Assembly: GCA_002917075.1 (NCBI GenBank) | Contig: NTMA01000011.1 | Coordinates: 496,001-560,000, forward strand | Reading direction: 5' to 3' | DNA length: 64,000 nt | Source of the DNA: Hawksworthiomyces lignivorus | Taxonomy: Eukaryota > Ascomycota > Sordariomycetes > Ophiostomatales > Ophiostomataceae | Shown: one piece after another, positions 13,264 through 23,351 of the stretch | Layout: every line of letters starts with the position of its first letter | How positions within the stretch are numbered: the first letter of the stretch is position 1 | Position numbers and translations under genes: made by a program | The notes under the pieces: generated by a model | The model's database searches: none | What the model saw: the letters and a program-made list of their open reading frames with translations, nothing else | What the model was told of the DNA's origin: nothing

Positions 13264-13840
13264 CGTTTTTGAATCTTCAAATTTTGTCTGGATTGTGCTG
13301 TTTTCTTTAATACGTGAGACGACGCAATCATAGCTAGTTTATAAGATATAACCACAGTGGCTGGCGCCTGCTGACTTCTTATACCTGAGAATCTGCTGAT
13401 TTCTACTTAGTCATTTATAAGCACCTTATTACAAATGATGCTACATCGCCAATGGGTCTCCCTCCACTGCCCTGTTGGACTCGTCATCATCCTCGTTGCG
13501 GATGATCTCTGCCCCGTACCCGAAGTTCAGCGGTCTACACGTGATAACCGCCGGAGTCCGATAATTGCCAAGAAGCACCCCAGGTGTCGGTATGAGAGCC
13601 AATTTGCAAAGGTTCTATTCTATGCTCGAGCATTCAATCTAACATTGATTCGAATGAACGCTAGTGCTATATTGAAAATGCATCCTATCCTTGAACTACA
13701 ATTAAAATAAGGGATTTTCTGTACGATACGAGCTAAGAGGCCCCAGGCATTCCTACGAAGTGAAAGACAAGCGTCCCTAATGGTTCGGAACAGCAATTAG
13801 ACATTAAAATAATACACCGCCATAAAGACGGGCTGGGAAG
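13264..13840. other. Intergenic, no supported gene
   Basis: The region upstream of the SDR gene contains a short open frame at 13435-13710 with no recognisable features. Nothing else can be supported. Confidence 0.5.
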
Positions 13841-13844
13841 ATTA

Positions 13845-13970
13845 CAACAAGCACAAAGTACTTCGAAGGGACAACCTGTCACTGCAAAGACCGCCAAAAA
13901 CGGTGCCACGCACCAGCCAAAAGCGGCGGCCAGAACAGCGCTTTCTCGCTTTCACCTGTAGTTTGGGGCA
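13845..13970 (+). repeat. Dispersed 110-bp repeat, copy 1
   Basis: This copy shares the words AAAGTACTTC, ACTGCA, CCGCCAAAAACGGTG, AAAGCGGCGGCCAGAACA and GCGCTTTCTCGCTTT with copies at 17841-17950 and 18217-18333, all in the same orientation. Spacing differs by 1-2 nt, so it is not a conserved reading frame. It lies just downstream of the NACHT-ankyrin pseudogene. Identity is unknown: it could be a small non-autonomous element or a fragment of a larger transposon. Confidence 0.8.
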
Positions 13971-14141
13971 TGCTGTTGAGAAGATTGAGTCGTGCAAGAG
14001 TTTATGATTCTAACTTGACTAGCGACTCTTTTTTCATTGAGATTTAATACGCTAATGTAGGAAAGAAGTACAACGTTCTCCAAGCCCCGATTTTTGCAAA
14101 GATATTAGAAATAGAGAGAAAGCAGTTTGAAAATTGTAAGG

Positions 14142-17108
14142 TCATTGGGAAAGCGTCATGCTCATTCGGGCTTGCAGCAGCTTGACGACAGCCTCATGCC
14201 CACTATGGGCGGCATATACCAGCGGCGTCCAATTTGACAAGCCACCCTTCGAGTTCACCTCAATGCCCTCTGTCGCGAGTAGTAGCTTGACGATAGCCTC
14301 ATGCCCACGCTGGGCGGCGTATGATAGCGGTGTCCGACCTGATAAGCTACCCTTCAAGTTTATATCAATGTTTTTTGTAGTAAGTAACATTTTAACAACA
14401 GTCTGATGCCCACGCTCGGCGGCGTATAATAACGGCGTCCGACCATATTTAGTCTTTGAGTTTACATCGATGTCTTTTGTGGCGAGTAACAGCCTGACAA
14501 TAGCCTCACGCCCAAGCTCGGCAGCGTATGATAATGGCGTTCTACCATCAATATCTTTCAAGTTAATATCAGTGCCTTTCGTCGCAAGTAATAGCTTAAC
14601 AATAGCCTCATGCCCATGCCAGTTAGCATGTAATAGTGGTGTCTGATTTGATAAGCCACCTTTCAAATTCACATCGATGCCTTCTGCCGCGAGCAGAAGT
14701 TTGACAACAGCCTCATGTCCAAGCTGGACAGCGTGTGACAGCGGTGTCCGATTTGAATAACTATGTTTCGAGTTCACATCGATGCCTTCTGTCGCGAGCA
14801 AAAGTTTGACAACAGTCTCATGTCCAAGCTCGATAGCGCGTGACAGCGGTGTCTGATCTGAATACCTAGTTTTCGAGTTCACATAGATGCCTTCTGTCGC
14901 GAGCAGCAGTTTGACAACAGCGTCATGTCCAAGCTCGACAGCGTATAACAGCGGCGTCCGACCATTGCTATCATTCGAGTTCACATCGACATCCCTTTTA
15001 AGGAGAGCTTTAACTGCATTATGAAGCCCGAAATATGCTGCTAAGTGAAGACCCATCATTTGCTTTGGGGCCTCTTGGCTGTAACCTCTGAACAACCGGC
15101 GCGGTACCATTAATGCTTGGCTCGATGCCTCCACCAGTTCCTGGCTCTGTAGAAAGTTGATAACTTTCTGGCCTAGATTCAGGCACTTACGAGCATGATG
15201 GCCCCAGTTTTTTGCAGCATAGTGGTAAAATGGATTTGATTGTAGCCGCTGTTCAAAGTCGGTATCCGTTTCACAGAACCCGCTCTCAAAAACGGCGAAG
15301 GACAGGTACGTTATGCAAATTCTCGTCATTTCGGATCCTGTGTTCGGGAACCACTGCTGCCGGGTCCGCTCAAAGTAGTCTTGTGTTGTATAATGGACTA
15401 ACCGGATGATGCTGCTTTCTTCATCGACTGTAACCAGCCCAACACATACTGAAAGAATTCTTTCGATCTTCTCAAAGTTATCTTCGTCAATATTAATATC
15501 ATCGACTTCGACGGCAAGGGCATGCTGAAGCTCTAATGTTGTCAACGGTCTCTCGGCGCACGTGATCCATAACAGAACAGTTTTCGCAAGTTGTTGAAAG
15601 CATGGTCCTTGCTCATTAATTCTTTTCATTGCATCCTCGTAAGCTTGATCTAGAACTTTCCTCTTTTGATCCTGACTTGATCCTGGGATTTGCTTTCGGA
15701 ACTACGCCAAGGCGTTCTTAACTGCTATTGGTTTGGTCTTATCGTTCAAGGACTGGAGGTAAATTTGTGTCAAAAGGAACCTATAGCGGTCAGTAAGTCG
15801 TTGAGTACGAATGTTATACGGTAACATACATTCCGTCTACCGCGCCTTCTATGTTGGTCTTAATCTGATCTTGTAGCTTGTCATTCCAGTCATCAAATGC
15901 CGTTAGTTTCGAGATATTTCCTTCCAGATACATCTTTATGTCCCCCTCACTCGCACGAGTCTCTAGGAACGTGCTTAGGTCAAACTTCCTCGTAACTTCT
16001 GGGAGGAATCTAGAGGTTGCAAAGATGTTTGCTCCGCACTGGATCTCAAGGTTGAAGATCTCAACCAGTAACCTTGACCGACAGCCATCAGATGTCGGGC
16101 ATTCATCAAACGCATCAATAATAATAATACCCTCGAATACATTTTAGCCACCGACTAAAGAGCCTTCGATATTTCATCAAAGGATGGCCGTATCCGTTTT
16201 CCTTTATACTTGTCGTATAAAAATTTCACGTTTTCCTCTAAAGAAGACCGACCTTGAGCCATTTGTTTCAGTAGACTTACAAGGAGATCTTCGGCTCGTT
16301 GCATGTATTTCCGACGGAAGTCAAAATAGACGTACGCAATGGCGACAGTCTCGTCGTTCCCAAAGCAAGTCGTAAGTTCGTCGATCACGATTGAGGTCAG
16401 TATTGTTTTTCCGGCTCCCGGAATACCAGGGCAGAATAACGTTTTCTTGTCGGACTTCAGCCAAGCCTGAAACTTTGGCGAGTCCAGGAACCATTGCCCG
16501 GTTCCGTCCTGCCGTCGACTAATAAGGTCATTTTGTTGGAGGGTATAGTCGATCGGGGTGAGCCAGTCGAGGATTTCCCTGTGCCTCTCGTCATCCCTGG
16601 CCCTTCGCTGCTCGGCCCTGAATTCTTTGACCTCTCTGTGGGTCGTCGCATGGAGAGCCAGGGTGTCGATCGACAGCATACTGTTCAATGTCTGGCATCG
16701 TCGTTGGAGGTTTTCGATGGCGTCTCTGGTCGTCTTCGCAGAAAAGGCTCCCTTTATTCGCTCCCACCCAAGTCGACGTCCCTGGTTGCGCTTCTCAAGC
16801 TTCCTTAGCAGAGTTTCTAGTTCTGTTCTACACGCGGACACCAGGAGCTGCGTATCTGTTCTCTGCGTGGAAGAACCCAGCTCTGAAAGCAGGGCTGAAT
16901 TTTGGTCGTGAAAGGCATCCCTGAAGTCCTCGTTAAGAAGAATATTCGAGTGTGTTTCGGACAAGACCGTCTTCAGAGCGTGAAGCTCGATCATGAAGTT
17001 TCTGACTTCTGTCGGTGCATCTTTCCAGTCCGATCCAAACTGGCCAACAATCTGGATTACCTGAATTATGACGCCGATAAGGCCGATGATGGAGAAGGGG
17101 TCGGCCAT
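14142..17108 (-). pseudogene. Broken NACHT-ankyrin STAND (NLR-like) gene
   Basis: The reading starts with MADPFS at 17108. It has a helical fungal N-terminal domain (about residues 1-190), a NACHT P-loop (GIPGAGKTIL) and a Walker B-like IIIIDAFDECP, then about nine ankyrin repeats of 33-36 aa at the C-terminus. Three lesions break it: an in-frame TAG at about 16148-16150, a one-base frameshift just after it in the run of ATT codons before Walker B, and a second TAG at about 15706. Between the lesions an intron with a GTATGT donor (about 15786-15832) is still recognisable. Both TAGs are explained by CAG to TAG, a CpA to TpA change. Family members act in fungal non-self recognition and programmed cell death. 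The ankyrin repeats are strikingly alike ([24 protein letters not shown] units), as in repeat-variable allorecognition receptors. Confidence 0.85.
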
Positions 17109-17840
17109 GCGGCACTCAAAGAATAAGTTAAAACGACTTCATGTGGACAATCTCGGCGATTGCTTGATATGAGATGAAGGATGTTCCTAGCATTTAGTGG
17201 TCGGGCGTAGCATAGCCACTGCAGCCTTTGCGTAGCCAATTGACACTTGTAATTGGTCGTCTTGTCACTCTCGTTTCTACGAGGTTCGCCCGCAGCGTAC
17301 TTCTAGGTGGGCAGAACCCGTCCAGAGTTTGGGCAACAGCATCGGGCCACGTTGGGCACGAGGAACTCTGCACCTTTCCCGAACGTTTTGTATCGGAGAT
17401 ATAGAAATTTCATAAACCGGAGGGGGTACGGAAACACAACAGACTGCTATTATGAACTGTAGACTAATACTAGAATTAAGTTAACGAACGATATTGGATG
17501 TAGGGCAGGCAGTAGACATGTGTAGCCTAAGGCATTAACACCGTATAGTTTGATAGTGAGGCGATTAGGCATAGGGCATGCATTACGCTTAGAATTAACA
17601 TAAAGACGACTGACTTCACTACAGCACTGATATATGTTGAAGATCACGGGTGAATTACCTGGCTACGTCGTAAAACAATAAAAATCTTCTTCGGAAATCT
17701 CTTGCATAGAAAACCTATGCAGCATTTTACCAGAACGCATTCTTACCAGATAATTTATATCGCAGTACATTTTTATAGTTAATCAAATAATTAGACCCCC
17801 ACAAGCATAATCTGGCAGCTAAATAGATTGCCTATACATG
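17109..17840. other. Intergenic, no supported gene
   Basis: The sequence upstream of the NACHT-ankyrin pseudogene shows no recognisable coding region. Its promoter would lie here. Confidence 0.5.
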
Positions 17841-17950
17841 TACAAAATACTTCTGAGAGACAAACCCCTCACTGCAGAGGACGCCAAAAATGGTGGCACA
17901 TGCCTACTAAAAGCCGCGGCCAGAACAGCGCTTTCTCGCTTTAACCTGTA
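17841..17950 (+). repeat. Dispersed 110-bp repeat, copy 2
   Basis: Second copy of the repeat also found at 13845-13970 and 18217-18333. It ends in GCGGCCAGAACAGCGCTTTC followed by TCGCTTTAACCTGTA. It sits upstream of the NACHT-ankyrin pseudogene, so that gene is flanked by direct copies about 3.9 kb apart. Confidence 0.8.
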
Positions 17951-18216
17951 TTTTTTGAACTAATTTATTTATATACCTTGTGCTTGTAATTTGTAGTTTC
18001 GAATTAGCTAGATTTCAGTTAATTTATACATTCGGCTCTCAGTATACTTGCCATAGTACTCTGTCTCTTAAAAGAGACTGTTACGGGGGCGTGGGGGTTT
18101 GCCACTGCGCCAGTATCAAAAAGATCGTTATTCGTGCACGCAGCGCGCGAATCCCTCACACTGGGGTATATGACGCCTACGCCCTCCTGTGGGCACTGGC
18201 TAACGCACGCCGCACT

Positions 18217-18333
18217 GTTACAACTACAAAGTACTTCAAAGAGACGAAACTCTCTGCAATGGCCACCAAAAGCGGCGTCACATACCAACTAAAAACGGCG
18301 GCTAAAACAGCGCTTTCTCGCTTTAATGTGTAG
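18217..18333 (+). repeat. Dispersed 110-bp repeat, copy 3
   Basis: Third copy, same orientation, about 270 bp beyond copy 2. In this copy the repeat is readable as the tail of an open frame ending SRFNV-stop at 18333. The other two copies have 1- and 2-nt length differences, so coding is probably accidental. Confidence 0.75.
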
Positions 18334-19391
18334 ATTTACATAGTGTTTTAAATATTTATTATATTTTTTGCCGATTCAGTCGTAGGTGTGGGAAATCCCT
18401 GCGCAGTGCTGTAGAGATGTGGAGGATTTAGTTGTCTGAAGCTACTTTGCCCGCTCTCACCGCCCTAGAGCCATACAAAAGGGGGAGCCAGACTTTTTGC
18501 TCCTTTTAGTAGATAGAATAGGCAGGCACCTGAATACACACTTCCTGGGCATGTACGGCTTCAGGCCAGAGTAGAGGCTATTCGTGAGAACAAAAACGAA
18601 GTCAATTGGTTGCAAATTAGTTGAGAATTGAAAAAGGCCTCTGGCTGTAGGCCAGAGGCCTACCCGGCCCCTAGGCTGCTCCTATCTCATCACATAACGC
18701 TCCCTCCTACATTGCAAGGGAGGCCACTTCGTGCCCTCCTTATAGCGGGATAGTCTCCAGCTTCCTGATCGGACCCAAAGAGACTGCCCTGAGGAATGCT
18801 GATGAGTTGTGGCAGTCTTGGTCGTGAGGTAGAGTCGAGGGTCAGCCCACCTCGCTCTCAACGCCATCGTAGGAGAGAGGACAATTAAAATTGAAATTGC
18901 AAAAAAAAAGAGAAAGAAAAGAGAAGAAAGTGAAGATGAAAAGTCGAGAGTACAAAAGAGAGACAAGGGAGAGGTGCGCAGAATTTATATGTGATTTTGA
19001 CGAGGTTAAACAGGCTTCAGCCAATAAGCAAGAAAGGATCTACCGCATATTTCCTAATCGAGGTGACTGCCAGTTCCTGCGCCAGCAACAGCGGCTCCAG
19101 ACTCACAAAAGAAGCGTTTTCATAGCTGTTAGTCAAACATATATATCTTCCTCTTCCCCCCCTCCTTAAGGGCAAAAAAAGACGAACTTTCCCTCGGTCC
19201 ATATTAAGTCCCCTGCTTGAAGTGGGTGTGGCGCACGGAGCGCAGATAATAATGACCAGACACGTAGCGCAGCCTGTGCTGAGGTGCTTAGCGTCAGTGC
19301 TAAACTGTGCAGTGCTGGTGCAAGGATACAAAAGAGGAAATTTTTCGATGAGCATTTTCGTCTGGGATAACACGACACCATGCGCGAGACG
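18334..19391. other. Gene-free stretch with hairpin and LTR-promoter-like relic (minus)
   Basis: A perfect inverted repeat with 10-bp arms (GGCCTCTGGC/GCCAGAGGCC) and a 5-nt loop lies at 18636-18660. On the minus strand, a CATATAAAT box at about 18988 precedes a CT-rich tract (18890-18970) sharing a TCTCTCTTTTGT word with the 10.8-kb relic. An open frame follows in the same direction (18682-18870) without recognisable domain. This looks like a decayed LTR, but no paired copy or target duplication was found. Confidence 0.4.
18636..18660. repeat. Short perfect hairpin (10-bp arms)
   Basis: GGCCTCTGGC (18636-18645) pairs with GCCAGAGGCC (18651-18660) around a 5-nt loop. It follows the minus-strand LTR-like relic, so it could be part of that repeat. 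Confidence 0.7.
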
Positions 19392-20312
19392 TTAGCTGTC
19401 GACTTTGGCGACCTCAAACCGTGCTACCCAGACATCCATGTTTCTCACAGCAGCGAGGCCGCCGTCGAGACGCTCAGCGGCCTCTTCTACTACATCCCTT
19501 GCGCTGAACAACATGCTCCTGATCTTTTCATCCTTCACGCTCTCCACGTGGTCATTGAATCTCTTCCGGTGGTACGGAGGCTCAAGAACCATGACAACTT
19601 CGCGCCATCCGTCCCGCTGGCCCTTCTTTGGCACTATGCGCTGCTCCTTCTGTACCACCCAGCCTCCCTTTCTCGCTGCATCTTCCATCTGGCGCGGTGA
19701 AATTGTACAGCACATGTTGCGAGACCCTTGCAAACTTGGATCAAGCACGCTCTCTAGCGTATTAACGACCACCTGCGCAAGCACATGAGGAACGGCTTCA
19801 GGCACGGAGGCCACGGAGGCAAACTCGGCCAACAAAATAGTCGGGGCACGAGCATAGCGGCGCACGAGGTCGAAGATCTCAGAGAGCATACCAGGCTGGG
19901 GCAGGTACCAAACGCTGTGGGAGAAGACGACGTAGTCAAACTGATGGAGATCAGTCGGCGAGGTCATATAGGACGCCGCGTCAGTCTGAATAAACTCAAT
20001 CTGCTTTCCGACCGGCGAAGACTTGATGTGCTCGCGGGCGCGGCCCACAGCGGGCACTCCCTCGTCTAGCGGCAGCGGGTCGACTCCCACTACGCGCCCT
20101 TCGGGACCCACAGCATCTGCGAGCACGACAGTGCAGTCTCCCTGGCCACAACCAATCTCCAAGATTGTGGCACCTCGGGGAATCTCCCAGAGCTTCACGA
20201 GACGCTGGCGATGCTCAACTGCGGCGAGGGTATGGCTCGGGTCTGGTCGACGGTCGTTTTCGAGAAGATATTTTTGTAATTCCTCTGGCGAGCGAAAGAT
20301 AGGTTCTGCCAT
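19392..20312 (-). CDS. SAM-dependent class I methyltransferase
   Basis: A single-exon gene of 306 codons begins MAEPIFRSPEELQKYL. Motif I is clear (TILEIGCGQGDCTVVLA, about residues 49-65), an acidic post-I strand follows (RVVGVDPLPLDEG), then a FDYVVFSHSVWYL motif IV-like strand. This is the Rossmann-fold methyltransferase type common in fungal secondary metabolism, using S-adenosylmethionine to methylate a small molecule. Family length is usual and there is no frame damage. It is transcribed away from the UstYa-type gene 1 kb to the right, so the two may share a locus. The substrate cannot be inferred. Confidence 0.85.
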   Translation of the reverse strand: MAEPIFRSPEELQKYLLENDRRPDPSHTLAAVEHRQRLVKLWEIPRGATILEIGCGQGDCTVVLADAVGPEGRVVGVDPLPLDEGVPAVGRAREHIKSSPVGKQIEFIQTDAASYMTSPTDLHQFDYVVFSHSVWYLPQPGMLSEIFDLVRRYARAPTILLAEFASVASVPEAVPHVLAQVVVNTLESVLDPSLQGSRNMCCTISPRQMEDAARKGGWVVQKEQRIVPKKGQRDGWREVVMVLEPPYHRKRFNDHVESVKDEKIRSMLFSARDVVEEAAERLDGGLAAVRNMDVWVARFEVAKVDS

Positions 20313-21322
20313 TTTGGCTGGTGGTTATATTGATCTAGAACACCTATTAATGAGTATTTGTAAGTATAACCGTAGATGCGATTGATTTCATAAGATATTG
20401 TCTTGAAATTTGAGCAACCTATCCGTACCATGGACGGAACCGAGTCGTATAAATATTGACTTATTTAGATCGGCCAATTGTATCTTCCGGCTCCGATCTG
20501 CCTTGTAATTTATGTTGGTGTTATCTTTTATTTTTGACTTATATTAAGAATATGGGCTTTTGGACTCAATATTTTAAAGTTCCTACGTCTGTTGGATGTT
20601 CTCTTGATAACAGCTGGATTGTGAGCACCAGGTTTGACGCGATCGTTTGCTCAAACTCCATATTACGCGGATTAGAAATTGACCGATTGGTTTCTTTAAG
20701 GACTAGGCCGCACGGGATATAGCTAGACAGAGGAGATAGAAGAGGCTGTCTGAAATAAGGACTAGGACATTTGTTTGTTCGTATGTATTAGATTGAATGA
20801 ACCCGAGATCTGTTGGTGGCGCGGTCTGCCGCTGTGCGGCTGCTAAATCCTTCGATTACTACCGTTTGATTTAACACACCTCGAATTTACGAAGCACACC
20901 GATAAGGCAGACTCGGCACCAGTAAGTCAGCAAGCAAGGCATATTCGAAGCAAATAATAAAGAATGAGGACGAACGAGATTGACCTCTGCCTAATAAGCT
21001 AAGGCTTTACACTAAACAGCTCGCAGAGGACCATGCCATACCATACATAGATACTACAAGTCCTGTTATATGGAACTGCACAACATATGCATCTCGGGAG
21101 ATCGGCAGACCTGAATATTAGGCCATCATGTTGCCCAAAAAAAAAAACATACTTGCCTCTACAGTACGCCTCGAAGGGGGATGCGTTTTGTGTCAAGACA
21201 CAACCGTTCATAATGATACCTTTAGAATCGTACTCATCTATAAGCACCCTTCTTAATCGCTCCGAAGCAATGCAGTTTTGTATTGCGCTTGATTCTTCTT
21301 GAAGACAGAAACCACGAGTGTC
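20313..21322. other. Intergenic between divergent methyltransferase and UstYa-type genes
   Basis: About 1 kb without a supported gene. It separates two divergent genes, so both promoters must lie here. I see no distinctive operator or tRNA. Confidence 0.5.
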
Positions 21323-22296
21323 ATGAATTTTTTTAAAGGTAAACAAGAATATTCTCCCATGGGCACCGATATAGAAATCGACGGAGTTGCTGGAGTCACC
21401 CGAAAACGGAACCAATACCAGTGGCAATGTGTCTTTTTCGGTGTCCAGATGATTCTTCTCGCTATTTGGATTGTTGCAGCCCGTAACTTCTCTAGTTGGG
21501 CATCTTGCTCATGCGACAGGCAACAACGCGACTCCTTCAGTAAGATACACGCCCAGTCTCGACGACGAAGGTTCTCCCACGGCTAACGCGTTGAGCTACA
21601 GTACAGGAATCATTCCCCTTTGAAACGCGAACAATTTTTAATCCTATCGATTTTAATGGGACGATACACAGCAAATATGTCGGGGAGCCGAGCAAAGCTA
21701 TAGATGACGCTTGGCATCAGCTACTCGAGTGCAAGTCCTACTTGCTATCTGCGCCTCTTATTTTTACTTTGGCCACAAATCGCTAATAATTTAAAAGATT
21801 CTGATGTTAGGCTTACGGTAGAGGAAGTTGACCGCATTGATCCGACACGTAAGGACCGAGGTGTCGCGCTCCCCGAGGGAGGTTATATTGGGACCTTGTC
21901 TGTTTTTCATGACCTTCACTGCATTGTAAGTGCACTATTCTATTCCCTGTGGTGACCTTTCTGTCGTCTTGTCCCCAAGCTAATTTACACATCTAGAAAT
22001 ATCTTTATCGATCCCTATATCCATCGTACTATTACCAGTCTTCGTCTACTGAAGAGGTGGATGACCGTCGTTTGCACCTCGAGCACTGCCTGGACATGTT
22101 GCGAGACGATATCATGTGCTTGGGGGATACGACACCTATCACGATGCACTGGGTTAACAGTCGCCCAAAACCGTCACTGAATTACTCGACACCGCGCACA
22201 TGTGTTAGCTGGGGGGCTCTGAATGGATGGGCGAGGGGGCGTCAAATTGAGCATTTGCTGGAACCTGGATATATAAAGCATCCTGATCTTTTCTGA
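21323..22296 (+). CDS. UstYa/DUF3328-family oxidase-like protein
   Basis: Four exons (21323-21539, 21602-21728 or -21734, 21811-21925, 21997-22296) give an open frame of 252-254 codons. Introns carry good branch sites (GCTAAC, GCTAAT). The N-terminus MNFFKGKQEYSPM is followed by one transmembrane segment (VFFGVQMILLAIWIVAA, about residues 40-56), then a lumenal domain with the two hallmark motifs HDLHC and HLEHC (HXXHC). UstYa-family proteins catalyse oxidative cyclisation or hydroxylation in fungal ribosomal-peptide and some other pathways, in the secretory system. I chose the ATG at 21323; no better upstream start exists. The small signal-peptide gene downstream is a candidate substrate. 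Confidence 0.85.
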
Positions 22297-22843
22297 TGCC
22301 GCACTCGTTGAAATTTTAAAGTGAATAAGGACTTCTTCGGCTCTGGTTTGCTTGCAGGCAGTTCGAGCTTTTCATCAAGGCGGAAGCTGAAGAGCTAATA
22401 GCGTGAATGGTAACTTTGTTAGATACGCAGATAAAATAATAACGGTATCAGTTTGATCAGTGCCGAATATGAGTTTCAGGCTATGCGCAGCTTTTTGTCT
22501 TTTTTGCCAGATAGCTGCTGCATGTGCACGATCAACAGCGCTTAGGTATGAATATTGATCCAACACGCCATTATATATTCATTTTGATTATGAATTCTGC
22601 CAGCAAAATAGATAAGCAGCGGAACTCGGGCATTCTTGTCGTATTCATCCGGCATAGTCCACAAAATGCATACGAAGAAAATGTAGGATTACGGCTCAGC
22701 ACGTTACTAGTCGAAGCTAGATCTATGAACCCTCTGCAAGTTTCGGTAGAGGGTTTTTGAGGAAGGCTTGGTCCCATTTCGGGGATATATTTACAAAACT
22801 CCTTCGCCGCAACTTCGCAGTGATTGCATCGTCCTGGTGTTTG

Positions 22844-22851
22844 CTATATAA
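22844..22851 (+). promoter_or_regulatory. TATA-like box upstream of small secreted protein gene
   Basis: CTATATAA lies 45-52 bp upstream of the ATG at 22896, an ordinary distance for a fungal core promoter. Confidence 0.4.
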
Positions 22852-22895
22852 CCTAAGCTAGTTGAAAAAAGAGACACACTATACTCGCTAAAGCC

Positions 22896-23227
22896 ATGCA
22901 GGTGTTTATGCTAACTTTGGCCGTTGCATTTGCGGCTTTTCCCCTCATCCAAAGCCTTCCAATTGGTACGTGATTCCATCGCCTCAACTTAAAAACCAAA
23001 AGCTCAATATCGCATTCGAAGATATTCGCGGCTGTGGGACGGTGCCCGACAATGACGACGGCCCGTTCGCAGGACCCGACGTTGATGACAGTTATGGTTT
23101 CTGTAAGGGTTAGATTGACAATGATATAATTTCGCTGTTGACGTCATGTGATTGGAGAGCCGAACAGCACAACAAGAGGATAAAGGAAATATGTCGTTGC
23201 GATCTCATGAAAGAATTGTATTTATAG
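22896..23227 (+). CDS. Small secreted peptide with signal sequence and KR site
   Basis: Three exons (22896-22965, 23022-23102, 23160-23227) separated by introns of 56 and 57 nt give 72 codons plus stop. The N-terminus MQVFMLTLAVAFAAFPLIQS is a clear signal peptide. The mature part holds RGCGTVPDNDDGPFAG, DVDDSYGF and, after a KR dibasic (Kex2-type) site, IKEICRCDLMKELYL. Three Cys are present. It lies 600 bp downstream of the UstYa-type gene on the same strand. It may be a small secreted effector or a ribosomal-peptide precursor. If the second intron is retained, the frame stops at 23113 (52 aa ending SYGFCKG). No homologue is recognised. Confidence 0.6.
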
Positions 23228-23351
23228 ATATTCCATGGTGATGCTTTGAAATGAAGAAGTACTATGGATATTCTCGCCAGCCAAGATTTCTCATGGCCAG
23301 TTCCTTTGCAAATAATATTATTAAGTACAAAAAAGAGAACATCTTAGGCTT

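Noticed and set aside
15878..16147. Plus-strand frame inside the NACHT gene
   Set aside because: It is the complement of the conserved Walker B region of the minus-strand pseudogene.
18636..18660. Intrinsic transcription terminator
   Set aside because: Rho-independent terminators are bacterial; this hairpin lies in a fungal repeat region.
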